Part shown: positions 24,341-32,355 of the stretch, piece after piece
Layout: every line of letters starts with the position of its first letter
Numbering within the stretch: position 1 is the first letter of the stretch
NCBI GenBank assembly: GCA_963799105.1
Contig: CAWCVR010000002.1
Span: 744,001 to 808,000 of the forward strand
From: CAWCVR01 sp963799105
Lineage (GTDB): Bacteria > Acidobacteriota > Terriglobia > Bryobacterales > Bryobacteraceae
Direction: 5' to 3'
Length of the DNA stretch: 64,000 nucleotides
Translations under genes and position numbers: made by a program
The notes under the pieces: model-generated
What the model was told of the DNA's origin: nothing
The model's input: only the letters and a program-made list of their open reading frames with translations
Databases searched by the model: none

Positions 24341-26080
24341 TTATCCGGGTGCCCGGTCACGGACGGTGAAGCTGGCAGTAAACTCCCGATAGACCAGGGG
24401 CATACCCGGAGGTGGCGGGAAATACCACAACAGCATGGACTTGCCAACGCGTTCGCGGGGCGGAAAGCGGTCCGGCCAGTTGACTAGGCGCAGCTCCTTC
24501 CAAACGGTCATGCTCACGGCATTCCATCCGGGCAGGGGGCTGTGGCGGTTGAGGATGTGGATGCGCGGGAAGCCGTGTTCGCGCTCAAGTTCGCCCACGA
24601 TGTACGGGCTGTAGTTCACGTCAGTGACTCCCAGTTCCCTCAGGCGCTGGCCGAGGCGTTTCTGGTCCTGACCCCAATCCAGGTCGGAATCCACCAGGAT
24701 GTTCTCGGGTTCGCTGCCGGCAAGCTCGTTGAAGTAGGCCAGGTAGTCGGGGTGGGCCAGCAGGGAAGAAGCCGCGAACCACAGGCACAACACGGCTGGA
24801 ACGGCGCGGACCCAGCGGCGCGCCTCGCCGGCGGCTTCGAGGAGATGCAGCGCGGCAACGGCAGCCAGCAGCGAGAACCCCACGTACACCGGGAGGACGT
24901 GGCGGAGGCCGATGTTGATGCGGCTGAATATTCCCACCAGCAGGATGCCGGTGGAGAAGGCCAGCGGGAGCCAGAGTTCGTTGGCGGGCGGCCGCTTGCG
25001 GAAGGCCAGGACAATCCCCACCCCCAGCAGCGCCAGGAAGCCCAGCGGCGTCTTGACGCCCAGCGCCACCAGGTAGAAATCCCAGAAGCCGGTCCCTCCC
25101 ACCGTGCCCAGCAGGTAGCACAGGTGCCCCTTGGCGTTGTGACGGCGGACCTCCTCGATGCCCGCCCACAATTCGGGCACGGGCAGGCGGAAGCTGGCGA
25201 AGGGGACCTTGCCGAACGAGAATCGGTAGCCTGCCCAAACCACCAGGCAACCGGCCAGCAGGGCCAGGGCGAACGAGGGGAATCGCTCCCTCGCGGCCGT
25301 CAGGACGCGGCCCACCTTCGGGCGTTCCCGCCAAAAATACCAGACCAGAGCGAGAGCGACGCTGGCGGGGAAGAACGCCAGGCAGGAAAACTTGGAGAGC
25401 ACCATCAGACCCGCGCAGACGCCGAACAGCAATCCGTTCGCCAGGCTCGGCCGCTCCAGCCAGACCCGCCCGGCCAGGTATGCGGCCGCCAAAAACGCGG
25501 TCAGGGCGATGTCGGTGGTGGCCAGCCCGGAGTGAGCCAGCACCGGCGGCAGAAAGCTGAAAAAAAAGACGGCGGCGGCGGCCACGGCGTGGCTGAAGTA
25601 TCGAACGCCCCACAGGTACACCACCAGGCAGGCCAGCCAGAAGAACGGCAGAACGCCGGCGCGCGCCAGGGATAGCCCCAGTTCATAGCGGTGGCCGCTA
25701 TAGAGGATGTTCACGCCTTCGTGGAACAGCGCCAGATATTCGCCGCGGGGAGTGTTCTGGGGCCGCAACCCCATGAGGTAAGGACCCAGCGCGATGGCCA
25801 CGCGGGAGAGTGGAGGATGTTGCGGCTCCCAGGTGTAAGTTCCCTCGGCCAGGTACTCCATGCCGCAAGTGATGTGCGCCGGCTCGTCCGAGGTGTGGTC
25901 GAAGACGTGGTAAGTGGCCACGATACGCAGGGAGGCGAACAGCACCGCCGCCACAGCCAAACTTCGGCTGTGGCCCTCCAGAAACGCCACAACCTTCTCG
26001 GAGACCGGCTTGGTGCGATTCCGGAACGATGTGGGCGCGCCTTGCGGTTGGTTGCGCTGCTTTTGCCGTTTGGACCCCAC
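24341..26080 (-). CDS. GT39-family membrane glycosyltransferase with IS-derived C-terminus
   Basis: 579 residues, paralogous to the protein at 11776-13470 along almost its whole length: first loop HTSDEPAHITCGMEY with the Asp-Glu pair, about eleven membrane helices, and the C-terminal VDSDLDWGQDQKRLG region. A GTG start at 26080 overlaps the last base of the frr stop codon, so it is translated with the rpsB-tsf-pyrH-frr block. An insertion sequence entered at its 3' end. The final 15 residues (REFTASFTVRDRAPG) are now encoded by the element, replacing an original PPAR ending. Since only the tail is altered, the protein may still work. Confidence 0.88.
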   Translation of the reverse strand: MGSKRQKQRNQPQGAPTSFRNRTKPVSEKVVAFLEGHSRSLAVAAVLFASLRIVATYHVFDHTSDEPAHITCGMEYLAEGTYTWEPQHPPLSRVAIALGPYLMGLRPQNTPRGEYLALFHEGVNILYSGHRYELGLSLARAGVLPFFWLACLVVYLWGVRYFSHAVAAAAVFFFSFLPPVLAHSGLATTDIALTAFLAAAYLAGRVWLERPSLANGLLFGVCAGLMVLSKFSCLAFFPASVALALVWYFWRERPKVGRVLTAARERFPSFALALLAGCLVVWAGYRFSFGKVPFASFRLPVPELWAGIEEVRRHNAKGHLCYLLGTVGGTGFWDFYLVALGVKTPLGFLALLGVGIVLAFRKRPPANELWLPLAFSTGILLVGIFSRINIGLRHVLPVYVGFSLLAAVAALHLLEAAGEARRWVRAVPAVLCLWFAASSLLAHPDYLAYFNELAGSEPENILVDSDLDWGQDQKRLGQRLRELGVTDVNYSPYIVGELEREHGFPRIHILNRHSPLPGWNAVSMTVWKELRLVNWPDRFPPRERVGKSMLLWYFPPPPGMPLVYREFTASFTVRDRAPG

Positions 26081-26685
26081 TACCGGATTTCCAGAATCTC
26101 TTTTTCCTTGTTCTTGGCCCCCTGATCGATCTTCTGCATATAGGAATCGGTCAGCTTCTGGGTGTCGTCGTGGGCTTTCTTGTCTTCGTCTTCGGTGATC
26201 TTCTTGTCTTTGAGCAGTTTCTTGACCGCCTCGTTGCCGTCACGCCGCACGTTGCGCACGGCGACGCGGTGGTGTTCGGCGATGCCGTGCAGTTTCTTGA
26301 CCAGTTCCTTGCGCCGCTCCTCGGTCAGGGGCGGAATGGGAAGGCGGATGACTTTGCCGTCGTTGGCCGGGTTCAGGCCCAGGTCGGAAGTGCGAATGGC
26401 CCTCTCGATGGGTCCGATCTGCGAAACATCCCAGGGCTGAATGGTGATCAGGGACGGTTCGGGAACGTGCAGGTTGGCAACCTGGTTGAGAGGCGTGGGA
26501 GTTCCGTAGTAGTCGACCCGGATATGGTCCAGAATTCCCAGGGACGCGCGCCCGGTGCGGATGGACGCCATCTCGTGCTGCAAGTCCGAGACGGCCTTCT
26601 CCATGCGCGTCTTCAGGCTGGCCTCGACCTCTTTGACCGATTGGAAATTGGAACCGCTGGGTGCTGCCGGCTGTTCAGTTTTCAT
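26080..26685 (-). CDS. frr: Ribosome recycling factor
   Basis: 201 residues. RRF releases mRNA and tRNA from the ribosome after termination, together with EF-G. Recognisable parts are LQHEMASIRTGRASLGILD, the YYGTPTPLNQVANL hinge region, and the C-terminal helix with RRDGNEAVKKLLKDKKITEDE. The protein carries an extra unstructured N-terminus of about 15 residues compared with the usual 185. The ATG at 26685 is preceded by GGAGAG at good spacing. It follows pyrH by 49 bases in the conserved order. Confidence 0.97.
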   Translation of the reverse strand: MKTEQPAAPSGSNFQSVKEVEASLKTRMEKAVSDLQHEMASIRTGRASLGILDHIRVDYYGTPTPLNQVANLHVPEPSLITIQPWDVSQIGPIERAIRTSDLGLNPANDGKVIRLPIPPLTEERRKELVKKLHGIAEHHRVAVRNVRRDGNEAVKKLLKDKKITEDEDKKAHDDTQKLTDSYMQKIDQGAKNKEKEILEIR

Positions 26686-26734
26686 ATCGCAGTCTCTCCG
26701 GGGGGTCGGGCCGGTGAGCCCCGGGGCCAACCCC

Positions 26735-27442
26735 TTAGTGGATCACGGTGCCGATGGGCTCACCCATCGACACTCGCATTATATTGCCTGTCGTGTTCAG
26801 ATTAAAGACGAGAATCGGCAGACGGTTGTCGCGGCACATGGCGACGGCGCTCGAGTCCATCACGCCCAATCCCTTGGAAAGCACCTCGAGGTAGCCGATT
26901 TCCGAGTACTTTACGGCGTCGGGGAATTTGAGGGGGTCCTTGTCGTAGACGCCGTCGACGTGCGTGGCCTTGGCGATGACGTCGGCCTTGATCTCCAGGG
27001 CGCGAAGCGTGGCGGCCGTATCGGTGGAAAAGTAGGGGTTCGAGGTGCCCGCCGCGAAGATTACGATGCGGCCCTTTTCGAGGTGGCGGACGGCGCGCCG
27101 CCGGATGTACGGTTCGGCCACCTGGCGCATTTCGATGGCGCTCATCACGCGCGTGGGATGGCCCATCTGCTCCAGGGCGTCGGAGAGGGCCAGCGAGTTG
27201 ATGACTGTCGCCAGCATGCCCATGTGGTCGGCGGTGACGCGGTCCATGTTCTGGGCCGCTGCCGCCACTCCGCGGAAAATGTTGCCGCCACCCACCACCA
27301 CGCCGATCTGCACGCCCGCGGCGGCCACTTCGGCCACTTCGCCGGCCAGTTCCCGGACGCGCGTGGCATCGATCCCGAAAGGAGCGCCGCCCGCCAGGAC
27401 TTCGCCACTGAGCTTCAGCAGGATGCGGCGGTAGGCGGCCAT
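26735..27442 (-). CDS. pyrH: UMP kinase
   Basis: 235 residues of the bacterial amino-acid-kinase-fold UMP kinase, phosphorylating UMP to UDP with ATP in pyrimidine supply. Signature segments are YRRILLKLSGEVLAG at the N-terminus, VVVGGGNIFRG, DHMGMLATVINSLAL and the substrate loop FAAGTSNPYFSTDTAA, followed by KATHVDGVYDKDP. Length is normal. It lies one base after the tsf stop, in the widely conserved order rpsB-tsf-pyrH-frr. Confidence 0.97.
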   Translation of the reverse strand: MAAYRRILLKLSGEVLAGGAPFGIDATRVRELAGEVAEVAAAGVQIGVVVGGGNIFRGVAAAAQNMDRVTADHMGMLATVINSLALSDALEQMGHPTRVMSAIEMRQVAEPYIRRRAVRHLEKGRIVIFAAGTSNPYFSTDTAATLRALEIKADVIAKATHVDGVYDKDPLKFPDAVKYSEIGYLEVLSKGLGVMDSSAVAMCRDNRLPILVFNLNTTGNIMRVSMGEPIGTVIH

Positions 27443-27443
27443 C

Positions 27444-28082
27444 TTACTTTGCCGCCGTGGGCTCTTCGCCGCCGGTCTCCGCGGCGGTTTCGCCGACTTT
27501 GAACCGCACGAACCGCGACACGGACATGTTCTCGCCGAGTTTGGCGATTTTGGTCTTGACGAGATCTCCGACGGTCAGCGTGGGCTCCTTCACGAAAGGC
27601 TGTTCCAGGAGGCAGATTTCCTCGTAGAACTTGGCCATGCGGCCCTCGATCATCTTTTCGACCACGGCCGGCGGCTTGCCTTCATTCAGGGCGCGGGCGC
27701 GCTGGATGTCGCGTTCCTTCCCGATGACTTCCTGGGTGACGTCTTCCTTGCGGACGAAACGCGGGTCGGCGGCCGCAATGTGCATGGCGACGTCGTGGAC
27801 CAGTTCCTTGAAATCGTCGGTGCGCGCCACGAAATCGGATTCGCAGTTGATCTCGACCAGCACGCCGAGTTGCCCTCCGGCGTGAATGTAGGTGCCGATG
27901 AGGCCCTGTCTGGTGGAGCGGGACGCCTTCTTATCGGCGGTTGCGATGCCGTGCTTGCGCAGCCAGACTTCGCCTTCCCCAAGATCGCCGTTCGATGCCA
28001 CGAGCGCCTTCTTGCACTCCATCATCCCCACTCCGGTGCGCTCGCGGAGTTGCTTGACTAAAGCCGCGGTGACTTCCGCCAT
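27444..28082 (-). CDS. tsf: Elongation factor Ts
   Basis: 212 residues, the nucleotide exchange factor for EF-Tu. The N-terminal UBA-like helix bundle shows LRERTGVGMMECKKAL, followed by the core GQLGVLVEINCESDFVARTDDF with the conserved TDDF contact to EF-Tu. It is shorter than the E. coli protein (about 283 residues), because only one of the two C-terminal subdomains is present, as in many bacteria. The start ATG at 28082 lies 72 bases after rpsB. Confidence 0.97.
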   Translation of the reverse strand: MAEVTAALVKQLRERTGVGMMECKKALVASNGDLGEGEVWLRKHGIATADKKASRSTRQGLIGTYIHAGGQLGVLVEINCESDFVARTDDFKELVHDVAMHIAAADPRFVRKEDVTQEVIGKERDIQRARALNEGKPPAVVEKMIEGRMAKFYEEICLLEQPFVKEPTLTVGDLVKTKIAKLGENMSVSRFVRFKVGETAAETGGEEPTAAK

Positions 28083-28154
28083 AATTGCTTGGTTCCTTAT
28101 CTGGTATGGATCTCGGCCGCTCCCGGACGCCCGGGTCCGGGAACGGCCGGTAAT

Positions 28155-29066
28155 CTAATGTACGCCTTCGCTCGCGGCCGGGTCGACAGCCGGTTCGGCG
28201 GTCTCCGAACCAGGGCCCTTGCGGGAGGCCGCGGGCGCCAGTTCGTCTGCCATGCTCAGGCTCTCCGCCATGATCTTCTCGGCGTACTTCGGATCCACGT
28301 ACTCCGTGTATTCCATCATGCCTTCGCCGGCCGGTGTTTCGTCCTGGACGATCTTGTCGGCGGTGAAGTCCTGCTCGGTGGCCAGCGCGCGGCCTTCGAT
28401 GACCGCGTCGGAGATCTTGCTGGCGAACAGGCGGATGGCGCGCAGCGCGTCGTCGTTGCCGGGAATCACGTAATCCACTTCGTCGGGATCGCAGTTGGTG
28501 TCGACGATGGCGACCACCGGGATGCCCAGACGGCGGGCCTCCTTGACCGCGATGGCTTCCTTGTTGGAATCGATTACGAAGACCACGTCCGGCAACCCGG
28601 GCATGTCCTTGATGCCCGCCAAGTTCTGGTCGAGGTGCTTGCGTTCGCGCTCCAGGCGGATGACTTCCTTCTTGGGGCGTCCCGCGTAGCCGCCCTCCAC
28701 CGACGCCATGCCTTCCAGTTCCTTCAGGCGTTTGATGGATTTCTGCACGGTCAGCATGTTAGTGAGCAAGCCACCCAGCCAGCGCTGGTTGACATAGTAC
28801 ATCGCACAGCGCTTGGCCTCTTCGGCGATGGCCTCCTGCGCCTGGCGCTTGGTGCCTACAAAGAGAACGTTTTTCCCTTGCGCGGCCATCTCGCCGACAA
28901 ACCGGGCCGCGTCCTTGAACATCTTCAGCGTCTTCTGAAGATCGATGATGTAGATACCGTTGCGTTCGCCGAAGATGTATTCCTTCATCTTCGGATTCCA
29001 GCGCTTGGTCTGGTGCCCGAAGTGAACGCCGGCTTCGAGCAATTCCTTCATGGATATTGCGGGCAA
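28155..29066 (-). CDS. rpsB: 30S ribosomal protein S2
   Basis: 303 residues; longer than the usual 240 because of an acidic, Ala/Pro-rich C-terminal extension of about 50 residues. The core shows SMKELLEAGVHFGHQTKRW, NVLFVGTKRQAQEAI and PDVVFVIDSNKEAIAVKEA. The start is TTG at 29066: AGGAGG stands four bases upstream, and the resulting MPAISMKELLEAG matches the normal S2 N-terminus, while the ATG 15 bases downstream is too far from the Shine-Dalgarno. First gene of the rpsB-tsf-pyrH-frr block. Confidence 0.96.
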   Translation of the reverse strand: MPAISMKELLEAGVHFGHQTKRWNPKMKEYIFGERNGIYIIDLQKTLKMFKDAARFVGEMAAQGKNVLFVGTKRQAQEAIAEEAKRCAMYYVNQRWLGGLLTNMLTVQKSIKRLKELEGMASVEGGYAGRPKKEVIRLERERKHLDQNLAGIKDMPGLPDVVFVIDSNKEAIAVKEARRLGIPVVAIVDTNCDPDEVDYVIPGNDDALRAIRLFASKISDAVIEGRALATEQDFTADKIVQDETPAGEGMMEYTEYVDPKYAEKIMAESLSMADELAPAASRKGPGSETAEPAVDPAASEGVH

Positions 29067-29196
29067 ACTACCTCCTAGTCGAATGAGGAGGGACGAACCC
29101 CTCCGGGAAAGCTTCCCGTCATCCCCTCACCAGGCGCGCGGTCCAAAGCGAAATTTGCGCGCCGGCAAAGAAACGGAAAGCCGCTACACACACGAC
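29067..29196 (-). promoter_or_regulatory. rpsB leader region with small hairpins
   Basis: This 130-base leader between rpsI and rpsB should contain the rpsB promoter. On the minus strand GGGAAGCTTTCCC and then GGAGGG-6-CCCTCC can form two short hairpins just before the AGGAGG ribosome-binding site. S2 operons are autogenously regulated in many bacteria through such leaders, but whether this one follows a known S2-leader class cannot be judged here. Confidence 0.35.
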
Positions 29197-29218
29197 GGGG
29201 CTGGACAAGTCCAGCCCC
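29197..29218 (-). terminator. Hairpin downstream of rplM-rpsI
   Basis: GGGGCTGGAC and its complement GTCCAGCCCC are separated by only two bases, giving a 9-bp GC-rich stem with a tetraloop 15 bases after the rpsI stop on the minus strand. There is no clear T-tract, so it may work as a Rho-assisted or RNA-stabilising hairpin. It separates the rplM-rpsI unit from rpsB. Confidence 0.6.
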
Positions 29219-29233
29219 GGATCGCGTGAAAAC

Positions 29234-29632
29234 CTATCGTTTGGAGAACTGGAACCGTTTTCGCGCGCCCTTCTGGCCGTACTTCTTCCGTTCGTGCGCG
29301 CGCGGGTCGCGGGTCAAAAAGCCGAGCTTCTTGAGCCGGGACCGAAGTTCCGCATTAAACTCCACCAGCGCCCTGGCAATGCCCAGACGGGCTGCGCCCG
29401 CCTGTCCGGCCACGCCGCCGCCATCCGCGAGAATCAACAGGTCGAACTTATCCATGGTCTCGGTAGCAGCCAGCGGCTGCCGCACCGCGGCCCGAGAACT
29501 CTCCGTCGGGAAATAGTTTTCGAATGGACGGTTGTTGACCTTGATCTCGCCCTTGCCGGGCCGCAAGAACACCCGGGCCACCGATCTTTTGCGGCGGCCT
29601 GTCCCAAGATATTGAACTATCGTCGCTGCCAC
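29234..29632 (-). CDS. rpsI: 30S ribosomal protein S9
   Basis: 132 residues, full length. Signature parts are YLGTGRRKRSVARVFLRPG near the start, ADGGGVAGQAGAARLGIARAL in the middle and the basic C-terminal tail ending GARKRFQFSKR, whose terminal SKR reaches the P-site tRNA. The start appears to be GTG at 29632 after a GGGAAGG sequence. It follows rplM by 17 bases in the universal rplM-rpsI pair. Confidence 0.97.
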   Translation of the reverse strand: MAATIVQYLGTGRRKRSVARVFLRPGKGEIKVNNRPFENYFPTESSRAAVRQPLAATETMDKFDLLILADGGGVAGQAGAARLGIARALVEFNAELRSRLKKLGFLTRDPRAHERKKYGQKGARKRFQFSKR

Positions 29633-29649
29633 TAAACTTCTACCTTCCC

Positions 29650-30081
29650 TTAGTTTCCGGCCAACGCGGTGGGTTTCTGCGCCGCGTGCGGGTGCTTGTC
29701 GCCCGCGTAGACCTTCAGTTTTCGATACATCTGTTTACCAAGCTTGGTTTTGGGGAGCATCCCGAAGATGGCATCCTCAATCAGGCGGGCAGGCCTTTCG
29801 GCACGGACCCGCTTCAAGCTCTTCGACACCAATCCGCCGGGGTAGCCGGTAAAATGATGGTAGATCTTGCCTTCTTCTTTTCGGCCCGAAACGCGGACCT
29901 TACTGGCGTTGATGACGATCACATGATCGCCCGTGTCCAGGAACGGTGTGTAAGACGGCTTCGTCTTGCCCATCAGCAGCATGGCGGCTTTGCTGGCGAG
30001 CTTTCCCAGCACCATTTCCTGCGCATCGAGGACATGCCACTGACGTATGATCGCGTTCTTGGATGGAAATTCCGTACTCAT
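29650..30081 (-). CDS. rplM: 50S ribosomal protein L13
   Basis: 143 residues, normal length. Recognised by WHVLDAQEMVLGKLAS, then GDHVIVINASKVRVSGRK, the block YHHFTGYPGGLVSKSLKR and GMLPKTKLGKQMYRKLKVY. The ATG at 30081 has GGAGAAG upstream; a further in-frame start at 30111 would add ten non-conserved residues. It is the first gene of the rplM-rpsI unit, with about 100 bases separating it from the HNH cassette upstream. Confidence 0.97.
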   Translation of the reverse strand: MSTEFPSKNAIIRQWHVLDAQEMVLGKLASKAAMLLMGKTKPSYTPFLDTGDHVIVINASKVRVSGRKEEGKIYHHFTGYPGGLVSKSLKRVRAERPARLIEDAIFGMLPKTKLGKQMYRKLKVYAGDKHPHAAQKPTALAGN

Positions 30082-30183
30082 TGACACACTTCTCCGCTTG
30101 GTCGCTACCACAAACTATTAAGCGTACCGGGCGCGGGGGGGTCTTGTCAAATCGGGTGACAGGGGAATTGCGGGCCGGGATCG

Positions 30184-30777
30184 TCACCCGATCGAGAAAC
30201 GCAGCTTGGATTCCTCGATGCGGCGCGTGATGGCTGCCAATCGTTCGACCGCTTCGTCGCGATCAGGCCCTTCGCTGGCGGAAACCAGCGGTTCCAGATA
30301 CCGGGCCACGCCGGTCGAGAGTGGCAAGTCTCGCCGGGCCTGGCTCCGTTGACGGCGCCAGTTTCGAAGCGCAGGGCGGCCAAGGCGGATGTGGCCTCTC
30401 GAATAGTTTCCGCATTCCGTCAGGCCATCGACATCCCCGTCCTCACGTTCACGGAGATGATGAACATATGGATCTTCCACGCACGGGTCGGCGAAACGCT
30501 GCCCGCGAGCGATTTGATCCTCAGTCGGCCATGTCTCCCATTTGTGTCCATTGCATTTCCGGCACACGTAATAGAGGTTGTGGTAGGCGCAGATAAGCTC
30601 GCGAAACTTGCTCTTGGGCTTGAAGTGCTCCACTTCGAACGCCTCCTCGCCACCCAGGTATTCCTCGGTTCGCTCACAGTAAGCGCAGCGGGCGAGAAAG
30701 TCCCTGCGCAGAAACGGTGTGTATCCCGCGTAGTTGACTTGAGCCGGCGGATTTTCGCTGCGGGCAAAGAGGGCCAT
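30184..30777 (-). CDS. HNH endonuclease, PtuB-like (third gene of an unknown cassette)
   Basis: 197 residues with an HNH nuclease core in the first 80: Cys31-x2-Cys34, VEHFKPKS with His51, YHNLYY with Asn67, then Cys72-x2-Cys75 and NGHKW. The two Cys pairs form a zinc site. This pattern resembles PtuB/TIGR02646-type HNH effectors of Septu and some retron systems. The C-terminal half is charged and helical with no recognised domain. It is the last gene of a tight leftward set of three (23 bases after the previous stop). No PtuA-like ATPase or reverse transcriptase accompanies it. A DNA-cutting effector role is inference. Confidence 0.85.
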   Translation of the reverse strand: MALFARSENPPAQVNYAGYTPFLRRDFLARCAYCERTEEYLGGEEAFEVEHFKPKSKFRELICAYHNLYYVCRKCNGHKWETWPTEDQIARGQRFADPCVEDPYVHHLREREDGDVDGLTECGNYSRGHIRLGRPALRNWRRQRSQARRDLPLSTGVARYLEPLVSASEGPDRDEAVERLAAITRRIEESKLRFSIG

Positions 30778-30800
30778 GACCCGAATCCGATCGATTCGAA

Positions 30801-31205
30801 CTACCTTCGGAGCTTCAGCAGGAGGCCTTCAATCGACTCCAGAAGCTCGGCCCGCTCGGCGTCCCACTGGCGATCCCGAGCCTCGATCCCGGGATCGCGG
30901 TCTTCGGCGTCCAGGCGGATTTCTATTCGCTCCAATTCGAAGCGCTCCAGGACCGTGAGATCGCCCCCGAGACGCTTGTCAACCAGTTCGTGATAGCGTT
31001 GCCGAATTTCGGTTTCCGGCAGAGAAGCGATCCTGGAGGCAAGCCGCTGCGCGTCGCTAATCGCGCTCACGCCGCGACTGGAAACGCGCAGGACTCTGCG
31101 GGCTGCCGCAGCGTGGTTGCCGGGACGAAACTCGCGGCCGATCCGGGGCGGGTAGTCCCTGCCCGGAATAACCTTGTCGCGACGATAAGACTCCATCACT
31201 GGCAT
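30801..31205 (-). CDS. Unknown helical protein (second gene of the HNH cassette)
   Basis: 134 residues, not recognised. The first 45 residues are basic and Arg/Pro-rich (YRRDKVIPGRDYPPR, then AAARRVLRVSSRG). The rest is strongly helical and charged, with LERFELERIEIRLDAEDRD and a final leucine-rich helix that could form a coiled coil. No membrane segment and no catalytic motif are visible. The ATG at 31205 is well supported by AGGAG six bases upstream, which lies in the gap of nine bases after the first gene's stop, so translation is probably coupled. It may be an adaptor or antitoxin-like partner of the nuclease, but that is a guess. Confidence 0.7.
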   Translation of the reverse strand: MPVMESYRRDKVIPGRDYPPRIGREFRPGNHAAAARRVLRVSSRGVSAISDAQRLASRIASLPETEIRQRYHELVDKRLGGDLTVLERFELERIEIRLDAEDRDPGIEARDRQWDAERAELLESIEGLLLKLRR

Positions 31206-31214
31206 GGCAGGCTC

Positions 31215-31907
31215 CTAGTCCTTCTTCCCGTGCGGCGCGACCACCTTGGTGCGTTCCTTCAGTATATCGAGCTGTTCGCCGGCACGCTCCATGCCCCGCA
31301 ACAGCCGTTGGAAGTCGTCCTCGTCGAGTTGGATCGCCGTTCGCTGCCGTACGCCGCGGTCGGACGTGAAGATCTCGACCGTCGCAAGATAAGTGAGGCC
31401 AAGGAACGTCGTGTGATTGTCGCCATCGGCCGGATAATAGTGCCAGGACGAGCCGCCAAAGAGTGGGCGGGCATTCCAGACGATGTTGACGTCGGCTATC
31501 GCCGGCAGCCCGACGAAACGCTCACTGTACTCCACGTCGTCAAGCCACACCCGCTCCTTAGCCGGGGAAAGACGCGCCAGAAGCGGAGAGAGAACGCTGA
31601 TGTCCCCAGAGTCAAACCCCAGCAGCAAGAGATCCCTCTCAATGTCCTGTAGTTCGAGGCCATACTTCTGCCAATTGCGGAGCAGAAACCGGATCACTCT
31701 CGCGGTCTGCCTGAACTGGTCGGGCAACAAGGTGCTCGCCGCAACCGCGGCCGGCAAGCTGGGCCGAGACAGTTCATAGCTTCGGGCCGATAGGAACCAG
31801 TCCGCAAGCGCGTCCCGCTGCTGGTCATCTAGGCGCAGGACCGCCCTCAGATCATCCTTGAAATCGCCAGGGGCCTTCTGACGCGCGCCGAAAATCTTGT
31901 ACTCCAT
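31215..31907 (-). CDS. Unknown alpha/beta protein (first gene of the HNH cassette)
   Basis: 230 residues, not recognised. The N-terminal 125 residues are helical (DDLRAVLRLDDQQRDALADW, later IERDLLLLGFDSGDISVLSP). The C-terminal 100 residues are beta-rich (VNIVWNARPL, LGLTYLATVEIFTS) and close with a helix LDEDDFQRLLRGMERAGEQL. That order, a helical bundle then a beta domain ending in a long helix, is faintly like eukaryotic COMMD proteins, a weak resemblance only. There is no Walker motif, no membrane segment and no nuclease motif. The ATG at 31907 follows a GGGGAGGA sequence. It heads the three-gene operon. Confidence 0.7.
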   Translation of the reverse strand: MEYKIFGARQKAPGDFKDDLRAVLRLDDQQRDALADWFLSARSYELSRPSLPAAVAASTLLPDQFRQTARVIRFLLRNWQKYGLELQDIERDLLLLGFDSGDISVLSPLLARLSPAKERVWLDDVEYSERFVGLPAIADVNIVWNARPLFGGSSWHYYPADGDNHTTFLGLTYLATVEIFTSDRGVRQRTAIQLDEDDFQRLLRGMERAGEQLDILKERTKVVAPHGKKD

Positions 31908-32355
31908 AGGTCCGTCCTCCCCCGCGCCAATCGGATTGGGGCTGCCGGCATATGCGGGCGCGGGCAGCGGTACTCCCCCCGAATTCTACCAGACACGCAG
32001 CTGCGGGTCGAGCAAGAGCGATAGTGACGGGTGTCAGGCGTTGCAATCCAGGAACCGCCGGGCGCCCTCATCCAGCCCGAGATGGGCGGCAGTGAGCCGG
32101 CGGTACCGCCTGGCTTTCGCGACCCGCGACGCGCATTCCTGCCCTGCCATCCGATCATCGCGCAGATCCGCTCCAGATCCGGGCGCGCGCATGGCGCTTT
32201 CGCAACGCCACCGCGGCAGCCCGCCAAATCCCCCGCCCATTCGTGCGTGCAATCCGCCGCAACGCCAAGTTCGTACGACTAGGACTGGGAGGGCCAGGCG
32301 CGGAGGCCGGCGATGAACCCCACTCGCTAGGCGCATTCTGAAAGAAAGGAAGCCG
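31908..32355. other. Gene-poor stretch with a possible small remnant on the minus strand
   Basis: No intact gene is supported in these 448 bases. On the minus strand, a frame ending at the stop near 32034 reads QECASRVAKARRYRRL and then HLGLDEGARRFLDCNA, which looks protein-like. A neighbouring frame just before it reads RPDLERICAMIGWQGRN. They could be two parts of one decayed gene, but no family is recognised. The first bases presumably hold the promoter of the HNH cassette. Confidence 0.35.

Larger units (their letters stand above)
22412..24388 (-). mobile_element. Insertion sequence, IS1634-like (IS4 superfamily), 1977 bp
   Basis: The ends are a perfect 14-bp inverted repeat, CGGGAGTTTACTGC at 22412-22425 and its complement at 24375-24388. 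Both are flanked by a 4-bp direct repeat ATAG (22408-22411 and 24389-24392). One transposase gene fills the element. Removing the element and one ATAG restores a GT39 reading frame that ends four codons later (PLVY then PPAR and TGA), which proves the boundaries. The 4-bp duplication is shorter than the 5-6 bp usually quoted for IS1634, so the family label is moderate. Confidence 0.93.

Noticed and set aside
30184..31907. The HNH cassette as a known Septu or retron system.
   Set aside because: No ATPase with Walker motifs and no reverse transcriptase or msr/msd-like element is present next to it.
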